Positions 1 to 5,670 are shown, numbered from the stretch's first letter. The stretch: 5,670 nucleotides of DNA from Planctomycetota bacterium (GCA_021795535.1 JAJYPG010000111.1:1-5670), one strand, 5' to 3'. Made by a program: numbers and translations. The notes: a model not told the origin generated them from the letters alone.

Positions 1-957
1 CAATTCAAGCGGGCGTTTCCGGAAAATTTCACCGTATACCAACGCGACTGCAGAGCGGGACAGGTTAAACCGGGAAGCATGTTGACCGTGGCTACCGGCT
101 CAATGGTGAATCCCGCCTACATCATCAATTTTCCGACCAAGCTTCACTGGCGCGAAAGGTCCCGAATGGAAGACATTCGTACCGGGCTTGAGGCGCTGGT
201 TGCAGAGATACGGCGGCTAGGTATCAGATCGATTGCCATTCCGCCGCTCGGCTGCGGCAATGGAGGCCTGGATTGGCGCGTGGTCAAGCCATTGATCCTC
301 AGTGCCGTATCGCAGTTGCCTGCCGTTGAGTTTCATATTTTTGAACCTGTCGGCGCTCCGGCACCGGCGGATATGCCGGTCGGAACCGCGCGGCCGAAGA
401 TGACCCCGGGCCGGGCAGCCATTATTAAACTGATGGAGCGGTACTCGGCTCTTGATTACCGCCGCACCCTCCTGGAGATACAAAAGCTTGCCTATTTTAT
501 GCAGGAGGCCGGAGAGCCATTACAGCTTCGCTTCGTGGCCGCCACCTACGGCCCGTACGCGGATAATCTCAACAAGGTTCTGGAACGCTTGCAGGGACAT
601 TTTCTCAATGGAGTGGGCGACCGTGTCTCTCCGGACGTGGAAATTGAGTTGATGCCGAACGCAGCGGAGGAAGCGGATGCCTTTCTGGCAGCGGCCCCCG
701 AATCCACCCGGCACCACCTTGATCGCGTTACAAAATTGATATCCGGATTCGAATCGCCCTATGGCATGGAATTGCTTTCCAGCGCCCACTGGGCGGCCAC
801 ACGAATTGGTGCCCCAACTGACGTTTCTGCGATAATTACCCAGCGAGTACACGCCTGGAATGACCGCAAGCGATCCGTGCTGAAACCTCAACATATCCGC
901 ATTGCCGTGGATCGGCTTCGCGAGGAGCGCTGGCTGAAACCAGACGCGGAAAAGTGA
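1..957 (+). CDS. darG: DarG-like macrodomain antitoxin of a DarTG system, 5' end outside the window
   Basis: DarG removes ADP-ribose that its partner toxin DarT places on thymidine in DNA, and it also binds and blocks DarT. The frame is open from base 1 and starts upstream; the ATG at 79 falls inside the macrodomain. The 318 visible residues open with QFKRAFPENF, continue with YIINFPTK (residues 40-47) and IPPLGCGNGGLDW (80-92), all typical of DarG macrodomains. If about 33 residues are missing, the Lys of FPTK falls at position 80, matching the catalytic Lys80 described for Thermus DarG. A Pro/Ala linker (about 118-136) leads to an alpha-helical C-terminal region (about 137-312) with QKLAYFMQ (161-168), resembling the toxin-binding part of DarG and, more loosely, Panacea/DUF4065 folds. 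darT normally lies just upstream and would be off the left edge. Family call is firm; toxin presence is inferred. Confidence 0.93.
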   Translation, partial: QFKRAFPENFTVYQRDCRAGQVKPGSMLTVATGSMVNPAYIINFPTKLHWRERSRMEDIRTGLEALVAEIRRLGIRSIAIPPLGCGNGGLDWRVVKPLILSAVSQLPAVEFHIFEPVGAPAPADMPVGTARPKMTPGRAAIIKLMERYSALDYRRTLLEIQKLAYFMQEAGEPLQLRFVAATYGPYADNLNKVLERLQGHFLNGVGDRVSPDVEIELMPNAAEEADAFLAAAPESTRHHLDRVTKLISGFESPYGMELLSSAHWAATRIGAPTDVSAIITQRVHAWNDRKRSVLKPQHIRIAVDRLREERWLKPDAEK

Positions 958-1109
958 CGATTCAGAACCGGCTCATCGGAGGAGATGCCATCATAAACGA
1001 CCAGTATGCGCGCGTTGGCGAACCCGTGATGGAGGCCATGCGTCGTTACGAAATAATCCCCGTCCGATGGAGCCTGCGCGGCCAGGTCGTTAAAGACCTC
1101 GCCGCGTGA
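954..1109 (+). CDS. Possible 51-codon small gene overlapping the darG stop; function unknown
   Basis: A GTG codon overlaps the darG TGA as GTGA, the arrangement of translationally coupled genes. The frame runs 51 codons to a TGA and would encode a soluble, basic peptide containing the stretch GEPVMEAMRRYEIIPVRW. I recognise no family. There is no convincing Shine-Dalgarno sequence of its own; coupling to darG would have to supply translation. It fills the gap between darG and the DUF5131 remnant, so it could also be a chance open frame or the edge of a deleted gene. The support is the GTGA overlap and its neat fit into the gap. Confidence 0.3.
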   Translation: MTIQNRLIGGDAIINDQYARVGEPVMEAMRRYEIIPVRWSLRGQVVKDLAA

Positions 1110-1123
1110 GAATTGAAGGTTAG

Positions 1124-1390
1124 ATGTCCGCAAAATCTACAATCGAAAGTCTGATTCTGGCCGGCATCGACTGGACCATTATTGGCGGCGAATCCGGACC
1201 TGATGCCCGCTCGATGAATCCCGATTGGGTAACGGATATACGCGATCAATGCCAAAATGCGGGCGTGGCATTCTTCTTCAAACAATTGGGCGGCGAAAAC
1301 AAAAAACGCACCGGACGGGAACTGGAGAGCCACACCTGGGACGAAATGCCAGAAAACAGGGAGATGTCCGCCCGGAGACGGCCACGATAA
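1124..1390 (+). pseudogene. C-terminal remnant of a DUF5131 (phage Gp37/Gp68-like) protein
   Basis: The 88 residues match the end of DUF5131 proteins: LAGIDWTIIGGESGPDAR (residues 12-29), then NPDWVTDIRDQC (32-43), VAFFFKQLGG (48-57), KKRTGREL and HTWDEMP. Family members are usually about 240-300 residues and have a Cys-rich N-terminal part (CxxCYA-like) that recalls radical-SAM proteins; that part is absent. A TAG sits directly before the ATG at 1124, and neither other + frame over 958-1123 carries the missing family sequence. So this is a 5' deletion, not a simple frameshift. A GAAGG at 1115-1119, four bases before the ATG, means the fragment could still be translated. The biochemical role of DUF5131 is not established to my knowledge; it is common in phages and mobile regions. 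Confidence 0.8.
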
Positions 1391-1394
1391 GGCC

Positions 1395-1423
1395 TTGTGG
1401 TAGGCGGGGGCAGGGAATAGGAT
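1395..1423 (+). promoter_or_regulatory. Weak sigma70-type promoter candidate ahead of the winged-helix gene
   Basis: TTGTGG (1395-1400) and TAGGAT (1418-1423) are separated by 17 bases, in the short gap between the DUF5131 remnant and the TTG-started gene at 1456. Match to consensus is poor (about 3/6 and 4/6), so this is only a placement-based candidate. Confidence 0.18.
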
Positions 1424-1441
1424 AAATATCAAAGGTCTTTT

Positions 1442-1448
1442 GAAAGGA
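1442..1448 (+). promoter_or_regulatory. Ribosome binding site that fixes the TTG start at 1456
   Basis: GAAAGGA lies seven bases before the TTG at 1456-1458. It supports this non-ATG start; the first in-frame ATG (1504) would remove the conserved-looking N-terminal helix. Confidence 0.65.
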
Positions 1449-1455
1449 ATTTACC

Positions 1456-1701
1456 TTGGCGACATTACCCAAACCTGAAGAAGGCGGAAGGCGAATTCTG
1501 GCGATGTTCGCCGAACACCAGTGTCGGCCAGGAGAAACCATGCCGCCTGGCACGAGCACTGATTATTTTATAAAGGACCGGCGATTCCGAAGTGCAGATT
1601 TAGCGTCTGCGATCGCTTGGTTAATGGAAAAGGGATACATCGAGAGTGCAAGCAACGCGGGAGGCCTCTTGCTCACTGAAGCCGGATATGCAGTAACATA
1701 A
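1456..1701 (+). CDS. Small winged-helix-like protein, possible DNA-binding partner of the DUF262-HNH gene
   Basis: The 81-residue protein starts at a TTG supported by GAAAGGA seven bases upstream. Its layout is that of a lone winged helix: a first helix RRILAMFAEHQ (residues 12-22), a middle segment RSADLASAIAWLMEKGYIE (45-63) reading as recognition-type helices, and a short beta wing GGLLLTEAGYAV (69-80) ending in the LTEAGY motif common at the close of winged-helix domains. There is no catalytic motif, signal peptide or membrane segment. It sits 63 bases before the DUF262-HNH gene, in the same orientation and with the same start architecture, so the two were probably one operon. A regulator or accessory DNA-binding role is inference. 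Confidence 0.65.
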   Translation: MATLPKPEEGGRRILAMFAEHQCRPGETMPPGTSTDYFIKDRRFRSADLASAIAWLMEKGYIESASNAGGLLLTEAGYAVT

Positions 1702-1751
1702 TCGACAATCACCGCCGGTATCGCCATCGGCCTTAGCCATCTATTTCAGCC

Positions 1752-1758
1752 GAAAGGA
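1752..1758 (+). promoter_or_regulatory. Ribosome binding site that fixes the TTG start at 1765
   Basis: GAAAGGA lies six bases before TTG 1765-1767. The same heptamer precedes the neighbouring gene at 1442-1448, which supports TTG as the true start of the DUF262 gene. Confidence 0.65.
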
Positions 1759-1929
1759 AAATCATTGGCAACGCACAAAGTAAATCTCGATGCCCTGATA
1801 CGACGTGAGAATTTTGAATCTTCAATAGACTCCACGGCCACACTTGGAAGTGAACCGACCTTTAAGGCTGAAGACTTAGAGAACGGGAAATTATATTTTA
1901 GCGTTTTGAGGAAACCAGATTTCCAGCGC

Positions 1930-1932
1930 TAA
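1930..1932 (+). other. First in-frame TAA in the DUF262-HNH gene
   Basis: The stop directly follows FQR and precedes TNNWTPE in the same frame. In relatives, as I recall them, this position is Glu (FQRETNNW), so one G-to-T change from GAA would explain it. Confidence 0.8.
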
Positions 1933-2331
1933 ACAAACAATTGGACCCCGGAAATGGTCGCGGATTTCATTAAAAGTTTTTTAGATGGAAAACTTATTCC
2001 GGCGATCATTATCTGGCATTCTAAACAGACAAACAAAATCTTCATTGTCGATGGAGCGCATCGAGTTAGCGCGTTGATTGCTTGGGTAAACGATGATTAT
2101 GGGGATGGAAACATGTCCCGTGCGCTGTTCGGAGACATCAACGCAGAGCAAGTTAAATTTCATAAGGCAACAAAAGCGCTAGTAGGCGACAGCGTGGGGG
2201 ATTATGCGAGAGTCAAACAAGCTGCGTTAAATCCAGAAGGAGCAGACGCAGAAATGGTCCGGCGTGGACGCGCAATCGCTGTGAGGCATGTTCCAATACA
2301 AAAGGTAGAGGGTGACGCTGCCACAGCAGAG

Positions 2332-2334
2332 TAA
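2332..2334 (+). other. Second in-frame TAA in the DUF262-HNH gene
   Basis: The stop lies between VEGDAATAE and SFLKIN in the same frame. The family segment continues without shift on both sides, so this too is a point change, most simply GAA, GCA or CAA to TAA. Confidence 0.8.
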
Positions 2335-3772
2335 TCATTTCTAAAGATAAACAGCAAGTCCGCGCCAATTGATTCCACCGAATTGAGTTTAATTAAGGCG
2401 AGGCATAAACCAAATGCCATAGCAACAAGGGCCTTAATTAGTCGCGGTACAGGGCAAAATCATTGGGTAGGTTCACAAGAACAATCTAAGGCAATACGTG
2501 ACACTGGGCAACAGACGTATGACCTATTGTTCGGTCAACTTCACGAACTAACGCAGACAAGTACAGATGTTCCGCGTGCGGGTAAACCATATTCTCAGGA
2601 AGCCTTTCAGATGGTTTTAGACATGGTGAATACTTTTAACAACGTGACGCCCGCAATGTGGGAACAAAACCACGAAAAACCCCGGAAGACGATTACAAAT
2701 TCGCCCCCACTACTTGCGGACGATAATGACGGCTCCGCCACAGTTTCGTTTCTCAAACAAATTCAAAATGTGGGGAGGCTTGTGGCGGATTATACCTATG
2801 CCGGCTCGCTTGGTTTAGATCAGACCGTATATTCGTATGGCGCAAAGGGTAATCTCCACCCCACAGCATTCATCGCGTGCCATAGATTTGCATTGGAACT
2901 TAAAGACAAAAAAAAGCTTTATGAGTTTACAACTATAAGAAATAGTTTTGAGGAATTTCTGGTTAGACACAAACATTTTATAAATGATCTTGGCCATTCC
3001 AAAGGAAGCAGACTGCGTTCTTTAGAATCATTTCTTGTAATGTATAGAACTATATATGTAAAGATTCTGTCCGGAGTTCATTCCGATGAAGCAATTGTTG
3101 AGGCATTAAAAACTAACCCCAAGCTGAAAGATTTGAAGACTCCGCCATTACCAACTCAAGATGATATTGTCTCTCCGAGTGGTAAAAAGAAATTCTCGAA
3201 AACAGCAGAAAGAATAAGGCTTCTGGAAGACATGCTCGCCCATAGACAGCGATGCACAGAATGCGGGGCACGTCTTCCGCCAGATTCGCGATCAAAAGAT
3301 CATGATAAAAGGAGGCAAGACGGGGGATCGGGACATTCGTCCAATCTTGTCTTTACGCATCCGTATTGCAATTCGGGATTCAAAGAGTCAAAACGGTCAA
3401 AGAATATGGCGGGCAGTGGAGGGGACACAAAAATGTGACATCCACCATTGTCGCAAATAACCGATATAAAAAAGCTAAAAATAACACTATCCGCAATCCC
3501 CTGCACCTTTTCCCGGCCCGGAGTTCCTTTCGATCCGCAGATGCCGTTAAACCAGCTTGTTGTATATATCACTCGTATCCGTATTACGAACCGCGTGTAC
3601 CGTTAATTTTCCGAATTTGGATAACCGGCAGGCATGAGAAGCACGGCGTTATTTCCGCCCCGTCAGCAGGAAGTTTTTGTTTTACGCCACTCCCCTCCTG
3701 AAAACCAACTCGGTAAAATGTGTTTTGTTATCGTTCTCGGTGCCCATGGGACATCTGCGGCTTGGTCGTTTT

Positions 3773-3893
3773 AATCTGTGGATAAATCGCCCTTTGTGTC
3801 GTGCCTCTGTGGTAAAATCCGTCGTCGTCCCTCTGGTTAATCCTCTGTTCACCTTCTGTTACCTTGTGAATCCGTCTGTCACCGTTTCTTGTC
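3773..3893 (-). repeat. Degenerate interspersed repeat of the CACAGAGG / TATCCACAG type
   Basis: Read on the - strand it contains ACCACAGAGGCAC, AACAGAGG, AACCAGAGG and ATTTATCCACAGATT, words familiar from interspersed repeats in environmental bacterial genomes. On the + strand the segment 3842-3891 shows five 10-base units beginning CC: CCTCTGTTCA, CCTTCTGTTA, CCTTGTGAAT, CCGTCTGTCA, CCGTTTCTTG. The copies are imperfect, so the element looks old. It encodes nothing visible. Confidence 0.5.
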
Positions 3894-3930
3894 ATCGTTT
3901 CGTGTTTCCGTATAGTACGGACGAGACGAT
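3894..3930. repeat. Long hairpin with a 4-base bulge
   Basis: ATCGTTTCGT (3894-3903) pairs with ACGAGACGAT (3921-3930), ten pairs including one G-T wobble. Above a GTTT bulge on one side, CCGTA (3908-3912) pairs with TACGG (3916-3920) around the loop TAG. No T-run adjoins it on either strand, so it is not a standard intrinsic terminator; it could stabilise the 3' end of the pst transcript or be a REP-like element. Confidence 0.65.
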
Positions 3931-3935
3931 GCAGG

Positions 3936-3981
3936 TAAGACGCCTGCGTTACAGACGGGCTGGCGTGCCGCAGGCATCTTA
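3936..3981. repeat. Inverted repeat with 13-base arms built on GCCTGCG / CGCAGGC
   Basis: TAAGACGCCTGCG (3936-3948) pairs with CGCAGGCATCTTA (3969-3981) with one mismatch, around a 20-base spacer. A competing smaller hairpin, GCAGG/CCTGC at 3931-3947, overlaps the left arm. It lies 50 bases beyond the pstA stop in transcription order. GCAGGCG-type inverted repeats recur in some bacterial genomes, and a REP-like origin is inferred. Confidence 0.65.
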
Positions 3982-4030
3982 TAACTCGGCTACGCCGCTT
4001 CACTCTCTTGCATTCCCGGCATGGAAGTAC

Positions 4031-4900
4031 CTATTTCCGGTCTCGGACGGCAAAACGCACCGCGGCGGTGAAAACCAGTACCAGGCTTACCAGTACCAGC
4101 ACGCCGGTCCAGGCCTGATGCCGCCAGGAGAGTTCGGCGGATTGTGAGTATTGCCAGATTTTAAGCGTCAGGGATGGGTAGGGCTGATTGGGGTCATAAA
4201 CGGCCTGATCATTTCCCAAGGCGGTAAAGAGCAATGGGGCGGTTTCACCGGCCACACGGGCAACGGCCAGCATAATACCCGTGGTTATGCCGGCCTTCGC
4301 GGCCGGTAGAATGACGAACGCCAGCGTCTGGGCCTGCGAGGCCCCCAGTCCCGCGGAGGCTTCGCGATGGGCATGGGGTACGAGGCGAAGCATTTCCTCG
4401 GTGGCGCGGGCGATAATTGGCACCATTATGAACGCCAGCGCCAGCGCACCAGACCAGCCGGATTGATGGTGCATCGGCACCACCACCAACTGCCAGGCAA
4501 TGACGCCCAGCAGAATGGTCGGGGTGCCGGCAAGCAGATCAATGACCAGACGCACCGCGTGGGTAAACCATCCCTGATGCGCATATTCAGCGAGATAAAT
4601 TCCGCACAACATGCCCAGCGGAACACCCAGCACACTGGCCAGGCCAACAAGAATGAAGGTGCCAATGATGCAGTTTCGCATACCTTCGGGCGTTTGCAGG
4701 GGCAGATTGGTGAAAAAAGCGGGCGTCATATATTCAATGCCCCGAATTCCTATATAGGCCAGCACCACAAACAGAATTGCCAATGCCACCGCGGTGGCCA
4801 GTATGCAAAGCGCGCCAACGCCCCGGCTGACCCAACGGCGGCCAGGGCGGCGGCCAAAGAAGGGATTCGGCAATGGACTGATTTGCTTATGAGTATCCAT
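4031..4900 (-). CDS. pstA: Phosphate ABC transporter permease PstA
   Basis: PstA and PstC form the inner-membrane channel of the PstSCAB importer, which takes up phosphate delivered by the binding protein PstS using ATP hydrolysis by PstB. The protein has 289 residues, the normal PstA length. A basic cytoplasmic N-terminus (GRRPGRRW) precedes the first membrane segment at about 28-50; the next is at about 77-103, with others following. Family signatures are GTFILVGLASVLGVPLG (80-96), LLAGTPTILLG (122-132, usually GxPSIxxG), the ATPase-contact loop EASAGLGASQ...VILPAAKAGI (180-205) and RVAGETAPLLFTA (215-227). The ATG at 4900 has AAGGA nine bases upstream. It lies 34 bases after pstC, in one operon. 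The operon's expected pstB does not follow. The stop is TAG. Confidence 0.95.
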   Translation of the reverse strand: MDTHKQISPLPNPFFGRRPGRRWVSRGVGALCILATAVALAILFVVLAYIGIRGIEYMTPAFFTNLPLQTPEGMRNCIIGTFILVGLASVLGVPLGMLCGIYLAEYAHQGWFTHAVRLVIDLLAGTPTILLGVIAWQLVVVPMHHQSGWSGALALAFIMVPIIARATEEMLRLVPHAHREASAGLGASQAQTLAFVILPAAKAGITTGIMLAVARVAGETAPLLFTALGNDQAVYDPNQPYPSLTLKIWQYSQSAELSWRHQAWTGVLVLVSLVLVFTAAVRFAVRDRK

Positions 4901-4909
4901 AATTATATA

Positions 4910-4914
4910 TCCTT
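4910..4914 (-). promoter_or_regulatory. Ribosome binding site of pstA
   Basis: AAGGA on the - strand lies nine bases before the pstA ATG, in the short AT-rich pstC-pstA gap. It supports this start and independent translation of pstA. Confidence 0.6.
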
Positions 4915-4934
4915 AATCTTACCCGGATGCTGTC

Positions 4935-5670
4935 TCAGGTCGCCTTGCCTTCGGTCTGAATTCTTGAGAGCATGAATCGCGCCAGTACGTTGGTTACCAG
5001 TGAACTTAGCATCAGCACCAGCGCAACATAAAACATGGCGCTAAGATAAATGGGATGGTCGGCCTCCATGAATTCGTTGGCCAGCACACCGGACATGGTC
5101 TGACCACCGGCGAAAAGACTGGCGCTGATCGCATCGGTATTGCCAATGACCATAATAACGGCCATGGTTTCGCCAATCGCCCGCCCCATGCCCAGCATGA
5201 CCGCTCCGAAGATGCCCACCTTGCAATAACCGATGGCCAGTCGGGTGGTTTGCCACCAGGTGGCCCCCAGGCCGTAGGCACCATGCTCCAGTTCGGTGGG
5301 AAACTGCTGGAGAACATCGCGTGTAATGGCCGTGATAATGGGAAGAATCATGATGGTGAGGATTAATCCACCAGCCAGAAAATCACTGCCGGACGGCCCG
5401 CCACGGACCAGATTGCTGGGGAAAAATTCGATTCGTCCACTGGGATATTTTCCCACTGGAATAATGCTGATGTGATGAAGCAGATCATAAATGACCGGCT
5501 CAAGATAATTTTGCAACCAGGGCGACATGACAAAGCAGCCCCAAAGACCATAGGCAATGCTGGGAATGGCGGCCAGAAGTTCCACCAGAAAGGAGACCGG
5601 TCCGGCCAGCCAGCGTGGAGCGATACGCGTAATAAAAATCGCCGTTCCAATGCCCAACGGCACGCCAAAA
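4935..5670 (-). CDS. pstC: Phosphate ABC transporter permease PstC, 5' end outside the window
   Basis: This is the partner permease of PstA in the phosphate importer. The frame stays open through base 5670 (Phe-Gly-Val-Pro-Leu-Gly-Ile-Gly-Thr-Ala), so the GTG at 5663 is an internal Val and the start lies beyond the edge. About 245 C-terminal residues are visible; full PstC is usually about 290-330. Signatures are PLGIGTAIF near the left end, LVELLAAIPSIAYGLWG, the cytoplasmic loop EHGAYGLGAT, and GRAIGETMAVIMVIGNT. The final membrane segment and RFMLSRIQ tail are normal. A roughly 35-residue insert-like loop (NYLEPVIYDLLHHISIIPVGKY onward) holds IPVGKYPSGRIEFFPSN. In the ATPase-contact loop the usual Leu-Pro is replaced (AIGYCKVGIFGA), which may be a lineage feature. 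pstS and the promoter would lie further right. Confidence 0.95.
   Translation of the reverse strand, partial: FGVPLGIGTAIFITRIAPRWLAGPVSFLVELLAAIPSIAYGLWGCFVMSPWLQNYLEPVIYDLLHHISIIPVGKYPSGRIEFFPSNLVRGGPSGSDFLAGGLILTIMILPIITAITRDVLQQFPTELEHGAYGLGATWWQTTRLAIGYCKVGIFGAVMLGMGRAIGETMAVIMVIGNTDAISASLFAGGQTMSGVLANEFMEADHPIYLSAMFYVALVLMLSSLVTNVLARFMLSRIQTEGKAT

Larger units (their letters stand above)
1765..3438 (+). pseudogene. DUF262-HNH nuclease-type defence protein interrupted by two in-frame TAA codons
   Basis: Read through its stops, this frame gives a 557-codon protein that ends at a TGA. From the TTG start it runs MATHKVNLDALIRRENFE, then the DUF262 signature LRKPDFQR (residues 48-55), IPAII, VDGAHRVSALIAWVNDDYG (95-113, the DGxxR motif), VEGDAATAE, a KIN..PID.TEL segment, and KARHKPNAIATRALI. 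The C-terminus has an HNH-type motif: CTECG (497-501), DH at 512-513, Asn527 and HPYCN (532-536). In related DUF262 proteins such as GmrSD, DUF262 is tied to NTP-dependent restriction of modified phage DNA; that role here is inferred. TAA replaces codon 56, just after FQR, and codon 190, inside the VEGDA..AE.SF.KIN segment. There is no frameshift and both sides of each stop are family-like, so decay looks recent. Internal restarts lack good ribosome binding sites, so three working pieces are unlikely. Confidence 0.85.
3439..4030. other. Non-coding junction between the defence cluster and the pst operon
   Basis: No frame on either strand gives a recognisable protein over these 592 bases; open frames here translate to low-complexity or Pro/Ser/Arg-rich peptides without motifs. 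The left part (3439-3730) begins AT-rich (TATAAAAAAG near 3463) and shows only weak inverted repeats, such as TCGTA/TACGA at 3573-3589. The right part holds the degenerate repeat (3773-3893) and two strong hairpins described separately. The genes on either side converge on it, so transcription termination for both would be expected here, but no hairpin with an adjoining T-run is visible. Confidence 0.6.

Noticed and set aside
520..894. 124-residue open frame on the - strand inside darG
   Set aside because: It is antisense to well-conserved darG sequence and shows no motif of its own.
3573..3589. TCGTA/TACGA inverted repeat
   Set aside because: Five pairs with a seven-base loop are expected by chance, and nothing nearby gives it meaning.
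3643..3684. Possible intrinsic terminator (GGCG/CGCC stem followed by a T-rich stretch)
   Set aside because: The stem is only four pairs plus a bulged extension, and the T-run begins more than ten bases after it, so it lacks the geometry of a terminator.
3845..3862. Pho-box-like pair CTGTTCA and CTGTTAC spaced 11 bases, near pst genes
   Set aside because: The spacing resembles a PhoB site, but it lies downstream of pstA, not upstream of a pst promoter, and no gene starts after it on either strand. It sits inside the degenerate repeat, which explains it better.
3439..4030. CRISPR array or tRNA gene in the gene-free stretch
   Set aside because: The repeats are short, imperfect and without equal unique spacers, and no cloverleaf or TTCGA-type T-loop with matching acceptor arms is seen.
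3677..4147. 156-residue open frame on the + strand
   Set aside because: It runs through the repeats and antisense into the end of pstA, has no family motifs and is best explained as a chance frame in non-coding DNA.
4367..4975. 202-residue open frame on the + strand across pstA
   Set aside because: It is the antisense shadow of pstA, rich in His/Gln/Asn as expected from reversed membrane-protein codons.
5661..5663. GTG as start of pstC
   Set aside because: The frame continues upstream to the window edge with Phe-Gly in PstC-like context, and the start would leave out the first membrane segments.

Overview
The window is a bacterial chromosomal fragment in which a partly decayed anti-phage/defence cluster on the + strand (1-3438) meets, tail to tail, the end of a high-affinity phosphate transporter operon on the - strand (5670-4031). 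About 590 non-coding bases full of inverted and degenerate repeats separate the two. The species cannot be named. Moderate-to-high GC in the flanks, interspersed repeats of the CACAGAGG / TATCCACAG type and hairpins built on GCAGGCG would suit an environmental Gram-negative genome such as Planctomycetes, Verrucomicrobia or a relative; this is a weak inference.

Defence side. It opens inside darG, the antitoxin of the DarTG DNA ADP-ribosylation system: the macrodomain lacks its first ~33 residues and darT would lie off the left edge. A 51-codon frame overlaps the darG stop by GTGA and has no recognised function. Next comes an 88-residue C-terminal remnant of a DUF5131 (phage Gp37/Gp68-like) protein whose N-terminal two thirds are missing. 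Then follow two genes with the same start architecture (GAAAGGA ribosome binding site, TTG start, protein beginning Met-Ala-Thr): a small winged-helix-like protein, and a long gene (1765-3438, 557 codons) for a DUF262 protein with a C-terminal HNH nuclease motif. The long gene has one intact frame but is cut by two in-frame TAA codons (1930-1932 and 2332-2334). Both lie inside well-preserved family sequence. It is most simply a recent pseudogene; sequencing error or readthrough are alternatives. Its AT-rich composition differs sharply from both flanks, which suggests separate acquisition.

Boundary region (3439-4030). No credible gene is seen. It carries a degenerate pyrimidine-rich repeat with 10-base spacing and two strong hairpins directly downstream of pstA.

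Phosphate side. pstC (start beyond the right edge) and pstA (complete) encode the two membrane subunits of the PstSCAB phosphate ABC transporter, transcribed leftwards and 34 bases apart. The ATPase gene pstB, which normally follows pstA, is not there: pstA is followed by the repeat region and the defence cluster.
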